This document shows positions 1-7,236 of a stretch of DNA of 40,076 nucleotides, piece after piece; position 1 is the first letter of the stretch, and the number at the start of each line of letters is the position of its first letter. Source of the DNA: a virus. The translations under genes were made by a program, and so were the position numbers. Below the pieces are notes generated by a model, which did not search any database, was not told where the DNA came from, and saw only the letters and a program-made list of their open reading frames with translations. The stretch spans positions 1-40,076 of the IMG/VR virus record IMGVR_UViG_3300028553_000066. One strand, 5' to 3'.

Positions 1-180
1 TCCAAATTACCCAAAGTTTCAATTTGGGTATTACCTAAATTCAAATGACCCCCAACTGATTCCAAATTACCCAAACTTTTAATTTGGGTATCTCTTAAAT
101 ACAAATCCCTACCAACAGATTTAAGATTACCCAAACTTTTAATTGGGGTATTACCTAAATTCAAATCACCACTAATATAA
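1..180. repeat. 60-bp tandem repeat coding LRR units
   Basis: Three consecutive 60-bp units begin at 1, 61 and 121 and align without gaps. Each codes one 20-residue leucine-rich repeat of the minus-strand gene. The exact 60-bp register suggests expansion by unequal recombination or slippage. Confidence 0.85.
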
Positions 181-341
181 TAACCAGTATATATTCCACC
201 CTTCTTTTTATTAATATGTGTAAACATATTATCCCATTTATCAGAATCAGCATACATAAATGGAGTAAAATCTAACAGATTATCCTCACCCTCTGATTCA
301 ATAATCAATCTTAATTGTTCTTCAGTTATTATTAGTTTCAT
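1..341 (-). CDS. Tagged leucine-rich-repeat protein, C-terminus cut by window edge
   Basis: Read on the minus strand from ATG at 341 and open to the window edge, so the C-terminus is missing. The first 15 residues (MKLIITEEQLRLIIE) resemble the leaders of many other genes here and end in Ile-Ile-Glu. From about residue 55 the protein consists of roughly 20-residue repeats of the type LxSVGxxLxLxxTxIxSLGN, a leucine-rich-repeat pattern. Its start codon overlaps the stop of the upstream gene in an ATGA arrangement, so the two are probably translationally coupled. The repeats suggest a binding surface; the partner is unknown. Inference: a packaged or effector-like cargo protein. Confidence 0.75.
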   Translation of the reverse strand, partial: MKLIITEEQLRLIIESEGEDNLLDFTPFMYADSDKWDNMFTHINKKKGGIYTGYYISGDLNLGNTPIKSLGNLKSVGRDLYLRDTQIKSLGNLESVGGHLNLGNTQIETLGNL

Positions 342-991
342 AGATATATCTTCCCTTCAACATTTATTTTACTTCTTAATTCTTCTTCAGTTGTATTTTC
401 TAATAATGGGGTATTACCTAAATATAATTCCTCACCAACAGATTCCAATTTTGGTAATGATTCTATTTTACTATAATTTAAATCCAAAAACCCACCAACA
501 GATTCTAAATTTGGTAATGAGTTAATTTGACTTCTTTCTAAATCCAAACTCCCACCAACAGATTCTAATTCTGGTAATTCACTAATCTTACTTCTTCTTA
601 AAGTCAAATTACGACCAACATACCTTAATTTAGGTAATGAACGAACATCAACCATTGATAAAAGCATATCACCAGTCACCACCCTTAATTTGGGGAAACC
701 AATGGTGTAATTATTAACAACCCTCAAATCCCCATTCACCTCAACCAGTTCATCACAAAATTCAACAACACCAAATCCAATCTTATTGCCAAACCCTCTA
801 CTAAAATCAATATTACCAAGTAACTTTATACCAACGAAATTCTTCTTCTCCTTCTCAGTATTGTATAAATCCAAAATATCATCAAAAGATTCCCCATCAA
901 CAATCATATCAATCGTAATTGTTAATAGTCTTTCCTTTTTTACCCCATTCTCAACAATCAACCTCAATTGGCTTTCATTTATTATTATCAT
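338..991 (-). CDS. Tagged leucine-rich-repeat protein
   Basis: 217 residues. It starts with MIIINESQLRLIVE, a short leader ending in Ile-Val-Glu like the tag on other genes here. Residues 20-100 form a domain I do not recognise. From about residue 117 to 200 there are about four 20-residue repeats of the type LPxLxSVGxxLxLxxSxIxS, a leucine-rich-repeat solenoid. It ends in a short charged tail and its stop overlaps the start of the next LRR gene by 4 bp (ATGA). The two LRR genes are clear paralogues, probably from duplication. LRR proteins normally mediate protein-protein contact; the target is unknown. Confidence 0.85.
   Translation of the reverse strand: MIIINESQLRLIVENGVKKERLLTITIDMIVDGESFDDILDLYNTEKEKKNFVGIKLLGNIDFSRGFGNKIGFGVVEFCDELVEVNGDLRVVNNYTIGFPKLRVVTGDMLLSMVDVRSLPKLRYVGRNLTLRRSKISELPELESVGGSLDLERSQINSLPNLESVGGFLDLNYSKIESLPKLESVGEELYLGNTPLLENTTEEELRSKINVEGKIYL
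421..660. repeat. 60-bp tandem repeat coding LRR units
   Basis: Four units in 60-bp register (about 421, 481, 541, 601), each with a conserved centre (accaacagattc or a variant) and variable flanks. They code the leucine-rich repeats of the 338-991 gene and belong to the same repeat family as 1-180. Confidence 0.8.
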
Positions 992-1637
992 ATCACTCTA
1001 AACTTTATTCATATAAATACAATGATGTTATAATAATATACTCACTCCCCAACCATCATCCCACATTTTTCCCCCTCCCTTTCAGTCCAGGGAAAATCAC
1101 TATCGCTATGTGGGGTTGGTCGCTCATATATTATTATAACATTCCCCATATAAGACATTATCTATACCCATCCCTTACCAACACACCAATGGACATATAA
1201 AGTTTCCCCACACCAAAGAATTTATCATTATCCACCCAACTATATCCCAATAGGATACCTATGGTAATTCATTATGGTAATTTATCGTCACTATCAATGA
1301 TATTCTGAACTATCGTTCATTCCAATGATATTATAGTAAATTATATACAGGGAAATCATAATGTCCAATTATATGAACACTATGATACCCCATTGTATAA
1401 TCATTTAAACATTATACCACACCATCAAAGATGGGTTGAAAGTATATCCCTAAGACACTATCGTGTCCCCGCTAACTATTCCTTAACATATACATTTTTC
1501 TCTGAGAAATATATGTAGTAAAATATTATACCCTAATCATACCAATAATGGACATTATTTAGTCTGGGGATAGCAATAACCCAATATTCATATACACTTT
1601 TCTTAATATTATTTTATTATTATACTAGTTCAACTCT

Positions 1638-2057
1638 ATGTGGGGACTGTCCCCACCACCTGACATAATGACATTTCCAAATTTTTTAACACTTTTAACA
1701 TATATAATTCCCCCTCATATACTAATAAACCCATATACCCATATACAAATTATGAATCCCCATATACAAAATATACCGACAATAATAGAACCGGTAAACG
1801 AAGAATACATAATCATATACAAGATAAACGATTATATAGGGGGATGTACATATAAAAAGACATATACAAAATCTAAATTACAACCCCATCCCATATACAT
1901 CTTAACCGAAGTATCTATGATAGATATAATATCTTATATAAACGAAATATCCCCACTGAATGATGGGGACTTACCTGGACTACAAATGGATATACGTAAT
2001 CACTCACTAGGTATACTAAATAATTATCTGTCATCAGGATCTACATCACAGATATAA
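1638..2057 (+). CDS. Doubtful hypothetical protein
   Basis: An open frame of 139 codons in the otherwise gene-poor region. The first 38 residues are Pro/Ile-rich and look like translated non-coding DNA. An internal ATG at 1752 gives about 100 residues of more ordinary composition (for example EEYIIIYKINDYIGGCTY). No recognised domain, no tag and no clear promoter. It could be a real small gene starting at 1752 or a chance frame. Confidence 0.25.
   Translation: MWGLSPPPDIMTFPNFLTLLTYIIPPHILINPYTHIQIMNPHIQNIPTIIEPVNEEYIIIYKINDYIGGCTYKKTYTKSKLQPHPIYILTEVSMIDIISYINEISPLNDGDLPGLQMDIRNHSLGILNNYLSSGSTSQI
1640..1656. repeat. 17-bp perfect inverted repeat
   Basis: GTGGGGAC-T-GTCCCCAC: two 8-bp arms with a one-base centre. 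It overlaps the start of the doubtful ORF at 1638. It could be an operator; no regulator is identified. Confidence 0.6.
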
Positions 2058-2150
2058 CGTCTCCACCATATACTGAAGTTAGTCCTGGGGAACTTGGTTA
2101 CTATGATCCCCACCATATCTAAAATAATCATCACTAGTATCATATCATAT

Positions 2151-2166
2151 TGTTCCACGTGGAACA
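2151..2166. promoter_or_regulatory. parS: parS-type centromere palindrome
   Basis: TGTTCCACGTGGAACA is a perfect 16-bp palindrome. It fits the chromosomal parS consensus bound by ParB (TGTTNCACGTGNAACA), including the CACGTG core and the GTTCC/GGAAC arms seen in several bacterial phyla. A chance match in 40 kb of AT-rich DNA is very unlikely. It lies in the non-coding strand-switch region. No ParA or ParB gene is present in the window, so a partner would come from elsewhere in this genome or from the host. What is seen is the site; ParB binding is inferred. Confidence 0.75.
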
Positions 2167-2221
2167 TAAGGTAATATAATATAGCTCCCCCCCCTATTGT
2201 AAACGACATATTAATGTGTAT

Positions 2222-2336
2222 TATAGGGGGGCGTATACCCTATATACCCCTCCCCCCTCGTATATGCCGTATATGCTGGGTATCCCACCTCCCTCCCTGG
2301 GGGGGTATATGTCGTATATAGGGGGGACAATCCCCT
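2222..2336. other. Hairpin-rich G-run/C-run segment
   Basis: Runs of 5-7 G or C alternate with TATA-type steps. Pairable segments include TATAGGG (2222-2228) with CCCTATA (2238-2244), the six G at 2226-2231 with the six C at 2252-2257, and CCCTATATAC (2238-2247) with GTATATAGGG (2314-2323). These alternatives compete with one another. It lies just right of the parS-type site, where G/C strand bias flips. It could be an origin element, a strong terminator or a structured RNA. Confidence 0.45.
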
Positions 2337-2434
2337 AATTAAAGTGTGTAAAAAAATTCTAGGAAAAATTTTTGGGAAAAAATCTAAGAAGGGGGAATCA
2401 TAAGTGAAAATGAAAAAAAAATTTTGGGAAATTT

Positions 2435-2465
2435 TTTGGAAAAAGGGGAAGTAGTATTATCTTTG
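2435..2465 (+). promoter_or_regulatory. Bacteroidetes-type promoter
   Basis: TTTG at 2435-2438, a 19-bp spacer, then TATCTTTG at 2458-2465. This matches the Bacteroidetes housekeeping promoter (-33 TTTG, -7 TAnnTTTG, 19-21 bp spacer). It lies 19 bp upstream of the ATG at 2485. The same 31-bp layout recurs at 16515 and 37532. Confidence 0.8.
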
Positions 2466-2484
2466 TGAACATTAATAAAATTAA

Positions 2485-2967
2485 ATGTTTATGGAAAAAA
2501 AGGTATGTAAAAAGTGTGAGGTGAAAAAACCAGTAAGTGAATTTTACTTCAGAAAGGATACACAGAAATATAGGGCTGAGTGTACAGAATGTCATTTGAA
2601 ACAGAAGAAAGAGTATGGGGAAAAGAATAGAGATAAGAAGAATGAGTATATGAGACAATATAAGATAGACAATCCCACTAAGAACAAGGAGTGGAGGGAT
2701 AAAAATAAAGAACACGTTTTATCCAAATTAAAGGAGTGGAAAAGTAAAAACCCCCAAAAGGACAAAACAAATAAAAGAAACTCATATAAGAGGAAATTGA
2801 AAACTAATCCCATTTTTAGGTTACAAGAGAACATAAGAAGATTAATTAATTTATCATTTCAAAAACGTAATCTGAAGAAGGGTTGTAGCACATTTGATAT
2901 TTTGGGAATTGACATGGATGGGTTCAAAAAATATTTTGAAAGTAAATTCACAGATGGTATGGGGTGA
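2485..2967 (+). CDS. HNH-endonuclease-type protein, N-terminal part
   Basis: 160 residues. It begins with a zinc-ribbon pattern (CKKC near residue 8, CTEC near residue 35), followed by a long Lys/Asn-rich helical stretch and ends at FTDGMG. This order is typical of phage HNH homing-type endonucleases, where FTDGM is normally followed by the catalytic WxxxG...HIDH part. Here three in-frame stops (2965-2976) follow instead. The next 300 bp code the end of a different HNH class. So the gene has lost its nuclease domain, or was joined to a second, broken HNH gene. A host-type promoter precedes it, so it may still be expressed. A start at 2491 is also possible. Confidence 0.7.
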   Translation: MFMEKKVCKKCEVKKPVSEFYFRKDTQKYRAECTECHLKQKKEYGEKNRDKKNEYMRQYKIDNPTKNKEWRDKNKEHVLSKLKEWKSKNPQKDKTNKRNSYKRKLKTNPIFRLQENIRRLINLSFQKRNLKKGCSTFDILGIDMDGFKKYFESKFTDGMG

Positions 2968-3285
2968 TAGAAATAAGGGGGGGGTGAAATTAATAAGAAT
3001 GGTTATAGATTAGTATATTATAGAAATGAATCTAAATATAAACTAGAACATAGACATAATTACGAAAATTATTATAGTATAGAATTATTACCCCACCAAA
3101 ACATACATCATATAAATGGGATAAGGACTGACAATAGAATTGAGAATTTGGAGTTATGGGATACATCTCAACCTAAAGGACAAAAAATAGATGATAAGAT
3201 TAATTTTTATTTCAACTTATTGAAGGAATATAGGGAGCATCCATTATATAAAGAATTAATTGAGCAACAAATTGCGGAATTATAA
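2968..3285 (+). pseudogene. HNH_3-type endonuclease remnant without start
   Basis: In the same frame as the preceding gene but after its stops, codons 2977-3285 read like the end of an HNH_3-family nuclease: INKNGYRLVYYRN, LEHR, LPHQNIHHINGIRTDNRIEN and QPKGQKIDDK. These are the conserved GYR...EHR, VHHxNGxxxDNRxENL and QPxGQ blocks. No start codon serves this frame. The expected upstream residues (GDRNKGG) are found in the next frame, and the shift falls at a run of eight G (2977-2984); one more G would join them. It is therefore a frameshifted nuclease, or the run is a sequencing error. Confidence 0.7.
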
Positions 3286-3376
3286 TTTTCTCGTTATCAC
3301 TCGTATTCAATCCCCAGCCCCTTTTTTAATTTAAAAATATTTTGAGATTGATGGAACTAAATGGGGTGTTATGTGA

Positions 3377-3396
3377 TTATGTTAATATTATATCAC
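3377..3396 (+). promoter_or_regulatory. Shared upstream element, copy 1
   Basis: TTATGTTAATATTATATCAC lies 18 bp before the ATG at 3415. A close relative (TTATATTAATATTGAATCAC) lies before the ATG at 6476. Similar sequence at similar distance suggests a phage promoter or regulator site. It does not fit the host promoter pattern. Confidence 0.35.
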
Positions 3397-3414
3397 CAAT
3401 AAAAAAATAAGATT

Positions 3415-3966
3415 ATGCCAAGAGCAACGAAGATTCAAGGGTCAAACGTAAAGAAGGAGAAAAAACCAAGGGTAAAGAAAGTAAAAGAACCAAAGGTAAA
3501 GCCGGAGTTTAAAGATAGGCAGATTTGGAAGATGAATGAATTATATGAACTTTACAAAGTTAATTTACTTAGGTATCTAGTAATAAAAGATGATGAAGAT
3601 AAACTTAACAATTTCTGTTCAACTTTTCGTTCCCCAATTTTTGATTTATCTTTTTTGAAGACAGGGTTAATATCTGAGGCGGCAAAATTAGTTCCATATA
3701 ATATGAGGGCTAAGGATCATTACTACAATCGTACATTATCAAGTAAGTTTATATTTCAAGATATGGACTTAAATCGAGATATGACATTTGAAGAATTTGT
3801 TGTTATGATAAAAAAATATGGTTCAACAATTATGATAACAAAAGAAGAACATGCGAGATTTAAAAAAGATGCTCAAGGTATGTATTTAAAAACATATAGG
3901 GATTATGAGGATAGAGGTGTTGATGTTCCAGGTTTAAGGGAGTATAGTGAATCACACGGAAATTAA
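3415..3966 (+). CDS. Uncharacterised basic protein
   Basis: 183 residues, not recognised. The first 30 residues are very Lys/Arg-rich with KKEKKPRVKKVKEPKVK, likely disordered and possibly nucleic-acid binding. The rest is a mixed globular region with many aromatic residues and a Tyr/Asp-rich C-terminus. It lacks the leader tag. It follows the broken HNH region and is closed by a strong terminator at 3977, so it is probably a single-gene unit. Confidence 0.75.
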   Translation: MPRATKIQGSNVKKEKKPRVKKVKEPKVKPEFKDRQIWKMNELYELYKVNLLRYLVIKDDEDKLNNFCSTFRSPIFDLSFLKTGLISEAAKLVPYNMRAKDHYYNRTLSSKFIFQDMDLNRDMTFEEFVVMIKKYGSTIMITKEEHARFKKDAQGMYLKTYRDYEDRGVDVPGLREYSESHGN

Positions 3967-3976
3967 TGATGATAAG

Positions 3977-4009
3977 AACAATGTGTATTATTTGCACATT
4001 GTTTTTTTT
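3977..4009 (+). terminator. Rho-independent terminator
   Basis: Stem AACAATGTG / CACATTGTT (3977-3985 and 3995-4003), 9-base loop, followed by a T-run. It ends the 3415-3966 transcript. Confidence 0.85.
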
Positions 4010-4040
4010 ATTTCCCCCATCTTTGGTATTCAAATATAAT

Positions 4041-4048
4041 TATAAATA
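4041..4048 (+). promoter_or_regulatory. T4-late-like promoter motif TATAAATA
   Basis: TATAAATA followed by AAAA, 10 bp before the ATG at 4059. The T4 late promoter is the same octamer placed at -10. The same motif at a similar distance precedes several other tagged genes. The sequence is AT-rich, so a single copy proves little; the repeated position is the evidence. Confidence 0.45.
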
Positions 4049-4058
4049 AAAAATTGGT

Positions 4059-4850
4059 ATGAAGAGAATCATAAGATTAACTGAGGGGGACTTGGTTAAA
4101 TTAATTAAGAGGGTAATCAATGAGGGTGAGATAGATGAGATTGACATTGAGGGAACATATTTGGAGAAACCTAATACCGACTATTATAGGAAGAAGGAAT
4201 TGGATGATACTTTTGTAAAGGATTATGGTAATGTTTTCAAGGATGAGCCGATTACTCGTAGTAAGCCGTATGGATTGAAGTTCATAAATAAGGGTAACAA
4301 TTCATATGAGGTTATATTTCCCCCAAATTTTGGGATTAAGCATTTTCCATCTAGGGTTGATTTTGATTATAGTGGTTTATATGGGAATGAGCATTATGGT
4401 TTGGAGATTCCCGCAATGAAAAAAACAAATAGGGGAATAATAAAGAATGTTGATGAGATATTGAATGATTGGGGTGTTGTGATTGAAACTGAGGGTGAAC
4501 CTAGAAATAGGATACATTTTATTGGTGGGTTGCCATCAATTTTAATGGGAACTGGATTGGGTTATTTGATATATCAGGAGTTCATAAAATATTTGGGATG
4601 GGGTAGTTCAACTTCCAATGTCAGCGCGGAGTCTCAAAGAATTTGGACAAAACTTATTAAAGATCCTGATTTTTATAGTTTTTATATTGATGGTGAGATA
4701 TCATCAAGAATATTTGCAATATATAAGGGTACTGATAAAGACATTGTTAAAATTGTTGATGACAATTATACTGATGTTAATTTTATTAAATTTGATAAAG
4801 AATTATTAAATGATTATCCTGAATTAATAAAATATAAAAAAAATTATTAG
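4059..4850 (+). CDS. Tagged protein with possible GNAT-like domain
   Basis: 263 residues. It carries the clearest form of the leader, LTEGDLVKLIKRVINE at residues 7-22, ending in Ile-Asn-Glu before Gly. The body is unrecognised up to about residue 150. Then comes IHFIGGLPSILMGTGLGYLI, where the GTGLG turn followed by a helix resembles motif A of GNAT acetyltransferases, and SSTSNVSAESQRIWTKL follows. The acetyl-CoA-binding call is an inference from this motif alone. A TATAAATA motif lies 10 bp upstream. Its 3' end overlaps a second, orphan copy of the leader, pointing to recombination at this spot. Confidence 0.75.
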   Translation: MKRIIRLTEGDLVKLIKRVINEGEIDEIDIEGTYLEKPNTDYYRKKELDDTFVKDYGNVFKDEPITRSKPYGLKFINKGNNSYEVIFPPNFGIKHFPSRVDFDYSGLYGNEHYGLEIPAMKKTNRGIIKNVDEILNDWGVVIETEGEPRNRIHFIGGLPSILMGTGLGYLIYQEFIKYLGWGSSTSNVSAESQRIWTKLIKDPDFYSFYIDGEISSRIFAIYKGTDKDIVKIVDDNYTDVNFIKFDKELLNDYPELIKYKKNY

Positions 4851-4989
4851 ATTAACTGAGGGTGACTTGGTTAAATTAATTAAGAGGGTGATTAATGAGG
4901 GGGAAGAGGATGAGTTGGAGAAAATATTTAAGATATCCAGAGCTGATTATGAGCTGGCGGAGATGTTAATTAGTAATTACTATGGATGA
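4834..4989 (+). pseudogene. Orphan leader-tag copy without start codon
   Basis: A frame open from 4831 to the stop at 4987 codes KKIIRLTEGDLVKLIKRVIN, a full leader tag, followed by about 30 acidic/helical residues. The codon expected to be ATG reads ATA (4834). Over 53 bases (4849-4901) it matches the leader of the 4059 gene at 50 positions. The stop overlaps the ATG of the 4982 gene, which lacks a tag. The likely history is that the tag belonged to the 4982 gene and was separated from it by a frameshift and loss of the start. Confidence 0.75.
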
Positions 4990-5350
4990 GTTGTATCAAA
5001 AGATGGTTATCAAGATATTGGATAAATTGGGATTTATTGATATGGAAGAAGTGAGAATTATTGATAATAAAGAAACCATCCAAAACAATATCTTTGATAT
5101 CAAAGGGGAATTTTTGGTTTATTCAATAAAAGGTAAGAACTTTAAATATTTTGATGATAATTATTTGAGATTTCAGATTGAACTTGAAGGTAATTTAATA
5201 AATTTATTATTCTTCAATGAGAGTTATTCTGGGAAAGAGGTAGATTTTAATTTGAAATCAGAAATTTATAAATATATGTCTGAAAATTTGTATGACCCCT
5301 TATTTGAGGAGGGTATTGAACTAAAATTTGGGTATTTCATGTGGTTATGA
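4982..5350 (+). CDS. Uncharacterised protein, possibly truncated tagged cargo
   Basis: 122 residues from ATG at 4982. Not recognised. The composition is mixed alpha/beta, acidic, with many aromatic residues. An orphan leader tag lies immediately upstream in another frame and overlaps this start, so this is probably the body of a tagged protein that lost its leader. If translated from 4982 it would not be packaged by the proposed route. No clear start signal of its own is seen. Confidence 0.5.
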   Translation: MDELYQKMVIKILDKLGFIDMEEVRIIDNKETIQNNIFDIKGEFLVYSIKGKNFKYFDDNYLRFQIELEGNLINLLFFNESYSGKEVDFNLKSEIYKYMSENLYDPLFEEGIELKFGYFMWL

Positions 5351-5379
5351 TGATGTAACTGATGACTTTTATTAATATA

Positions 5380-5403
5380 ATCCCCATGTCTAAATAAGGT
5401 GTG
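5380..5403. repeat. 24-bp exact repeat, copy 1 (broken terminator)
   Basis: Identical to 7169-7192 over 24 bases. At 7169 the sequence is the left arm and loop of a good terminator; here the right arm is replaced by unrelated coding sequence. Just upstream, 5348-5364 also matches 6986-7002 inside the 6880 gene. The segment looks like a decayed, internally deleted copy of the 6880 gene and its terminator, and marks a recombination joint. Confidence 0.8.
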
Positions 5404-5578
5404 AAAATGGTAAATTCATAACTTATGATTCTGAGATAAGTGGCATTTTATTATCATTCAAGTTTTAAATGATAATAGATATAAATTAACATCAGCAAAT
5501 AATGATGGTGACGAGATAAAAAGTTGGGATGATATAATTAAGGTTGCTCCAGAATTAGCTGGGAAAAAGGATTTATTT
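5394..5578 (+). pseudogene. Frameshifted, start-less 5' part of the 5579 gene
   Basis: Codons from 5394 read protein-like sequence (ENGKFITYDSEISGILLSFK) to a stop at 5466. The frame of the next gene, read upstream of its ATG, continues LNDNRYKLTSANNDGDEIKS. One extra T in the T-run at 5463-5466 would join the two into a single frame. No ATG is present and the coding starts at the edge of the 24-bp repeat. So the gene at 5579 has lost its 5' end to recombination at the repeat and has also suffered a one-base deletion. Confidence 0.65.
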
Positions 5579-6400
5579 ATGTCTAGACCTATGACTGATA
5601 TTCAGTTGAAAAGGAGTTCTAAATTTTTGGATATGGCTACAGCCGGACAACCTAAAGGTTATCCACTTAAATTATCGGATGAAGACTTTGCGGAATTACC
5701 TTATATTGATAAAGAAGCTTATATTATTAATGTGGTTGAGAACCCTTATCAAAGCAATCCATTAACTGATAATCAATTTTTTAGTTTACCGGAGGATTTA
5801 AGAAATAAATATGTGAATTTGGTACGAACTTCAACGCATCCTAATTTTAAATTATCACCTAAATTGTTAAAACGTTATATTGATGTCTATAATAAGGCAT
5901 TTGAGGAACGAGTTTTACCTAAGATAAAGAATGATAAAGAAGATATTCTTAATTATTTACCACCCTGGGAATATAAATTTTTGAATGATGAAAATAAAAA
6001 GATTGCGGACGGATATTTGTATGAATCAATAAAGAATAAATTTAATTACTTGAAAAATCGTTTATCTAATAACAATAAATATAGTTTATGGAGTTACAAT
6101 TATATTGATAATGATTATAAATTTAATCAATTTATACGTACTAAATATAATACAATGTTAGAACATCCTGCAAGTATTTTTTATATAAAAAAATATATCC
6201 CAAAAGAATATATTCTCAATGATTTATCACTATTAAAACATATGATTTTTTATACATTATCAAAATCGGAGGATACTTTTGATGACTATATGAATTTTCT
6301 TGGGGCTGATTATAAAAAAGTCATATCAACTTTCAATAATGAGGAAAAGGAATTATATAATCAACTAATTTTAAAGATGTCCCCATATCCGATTGATTAA
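5579..6400 (+). CDS. Uncharacterised protein, 5'-truncated
   Basis: 273 residues from ATG at 5579, but coherent coding sequence extends upstream (see 5394-5578), so this ATG was probably internal (residues GKKDLFMSRPM). The product is Asn/Tyr/Lys-rich, mostly helical by eye, with phrases such as SDEDFAELPYIDKEAY and DNQFFSLPEDLRNKYVNLV that look like repeated units of about 40 residues. Function unknown. It may be a surviving fragment of a longer repeat protein. Confidence 0.55.
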   Translation: MSRPMTDIQLKRSSKFLDMATAGQPKGYPLKLSDEDFAELPYIDKEAYIINVVENPYQSNPLTDNQFFSLPEDLRNKYVNLVRTSTHPNFKLSPKLLKRYIDVYNKAFEERVLPKIKNDKEDILNYLPPWEYKFLNDENKKIADGYLYESIKNKFNYLKNRLSNNNKYSLWSYNYIDNDYKFNQFIRTKYNTMLEHPASIFYIKKYIPKEYILNDLSLLKHMIFYTLSKSEDTFDDYMNFLGADYKKVISTFNNEEKELYNQLILKMSPYPID

Positions 6401-6438
6401 TTAAAATGATTTTTTTGAACTATTGATAATGTCATATG

Positions 6439-6459
6439 GTTATATTAATATTGAATCAC
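6439..6459 (+). promoter_or_regulatory. Shared upstream element, copy 2
   Basis: GTTATATTAATATTGAATCAC, 16 bp before the ATG at 6476, resembles the element before the 3415 gene. It could be a phage promoter or operator. Confidence 0.35.
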
Positions 6460-6475
6460 ATTAAAATCTAATACT

Positions 6476-6883
6476 ATGATTGCGTTAATTGTTTTGGTTG
6501 TTATAATCTTGGGTGTATTTTTATTCAAGAGATTTTTGGATAAGCATGGGAAGTATATGCCATCCACATTATTGATAATGTTTTTGAAAAAGGTTAAGGA
6601 CATTGAGGAATTGGGTCATGGTGGTGTCATTATTCGGAAGGTTGGTAATTACAATGTAATTATCTTAAGTGAGGATGGAAAGATTGTTGATGCTATTAGT
6701 GTGGATATGGTTGATAACAAGATTTATTCTGGTGTGGTGAAGGACAACAAACCTGGTTTTGGTGACTTATTATTGCCAACTAGTTTACCTTATGGTTCTA
6801 AGGGTATTGATGAGTTGAGGGAGTTGGAGGATAAATTGGTTGATGAGGTTATTGATGTGATTGTTAAATATAAAATATTATGA
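6476..6883 (+). CDS. Small membrane-anchored protein
   Basis: 135 residues. Residues 1-18 form one hydrophobic segment (MIALIVLVVIILGVFLFKRF), a membrane anchor with the rest probably cytoplasmic because Lys/Arg follow it. The soluble part has alternating beta-like and acidic stretches, ending in a helix. Not recognised. Its stop overlaps the next ATG (ATGA at 6880), so the two are co-translated and may act together. Confidence 0.7.
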   Translation: MIALIVLVVIILGVFLFKRFLDKHGKYMPSTLLIMFLKKVKDIEELGHGGVIIRKVGNYNVIILSEDGKIVDAISVDMVDNKIYSGVVKDNKPGFGDLLLPTSLPYGSKGIDELRELEDKLVDEVIDVIVKYKIL

Positions 6884-7164
6884 ATTATTATGATTTTGAA
6901 TACGATGTTAATGAATTTCTGATAGTTAATCATTATTACATTAATCCAATGAGATTGGTGGAATTGGTTATTGAGTCATTTCTTGATGATGATGTAACTG
7001 ATGAGGTTATTAATAATTGTCTTATTATAAAATTGAAGGGTGTTGATTTGATTAAGGTATATCTGACGGATGATTATGGATATGACTATGGTAAAAATTC
7101 AATTGAGTATAATGCTCAGTTTTTTTTAAATAAGGGTTTGTGTGATGAACATTTAATTGGATAA
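6880..7164 (+). CDS. Small acidic protein coupled to membrane partner
   Basis: 94 residues, rich in Asp and Tyr, unrecognised. It starts inside the stop of the preceding membrane-protein gene (4-bp ATGA overlap) and ends just before a strong terminator. A 17-base piece of it (6986-7002) recurs at 5348-5364 beside the second copy of that terminator, so a related gene once stood upstream. Confidence 0.65.
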   Translation: MNYYDFEYDVNEFLIVNHYYINPMRLVELVIESFLDDDVTDEVINNCLIIKLKGVDLIKVYLTDDYGYDYGKNSIEYNAQFFLNKGLCDEHLIG

Positions 7165-7165
7165 T

Positions 7166-7200
7166 AATATCCCCATGTCTAAATAAGGTGTGGGGATATT
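7166..7200 (+). terminator. Terminator hairpin
   Basis: Stem AATATCCCCA / TGGGGATATT (7166-7175 and 7191-7200) with a 15-base loop. It ends the 6476-7164 pair. Its left arm and loop (7169-7192) are repeated at 5380-5403. Confidence 0.75.
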
Positions 7201-7208
7201 TCATTATG

Positions 7209-7236
7209 ACCATCTCGTCCATTTACACGAGATGGT
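7209..7236 (+). terminator. Second tandem hairpin
   Basis: Stem ACCATCTCGT / ACGAGATGGT (7209-7218 and 7227-7236), loop of 8, followed by TATTTATT. It lies directly after the previous hairpin and may be a back-up terminator or a processing site. Confidence 0.6.

Larger units (their letters stand above)
992..2484. other. Strand-switch region, mostly non-coding
   Basis: About 1.5 kb between minus-strand genes on the left and plus-strand genes on the right. On the plus strand it is rich in C-runs up to about 2210, then G-runs appear, so the local G/C strand bias flips near the middle. It holds a weak ORF (1638-2057), a 17-bp palindrome (1640-1656), a parS-type palindrome (2151-2166), a hairpin-rich G/C-run segment (2222-2336) and a host-type promoter (2435-2465). 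I see no gene in 992-1637. Replication or partition functions are possible but not shown. Confidence 0.7.

Noticed and set aside
786-1200. Plus-strand frames opposite the LRR gene and running into the gap
   Set aside because: Shadow of the LRR gene; Ser/Phe/Ile-rich composition with no domain.
2024-2209. Minus-strand 61-codon frame across the parS-type site, reading MFHVEQ
   Set aside because: The MFHVEQ string is simply what the palindrome codes in that frame; the rest has no protein-like pattern.
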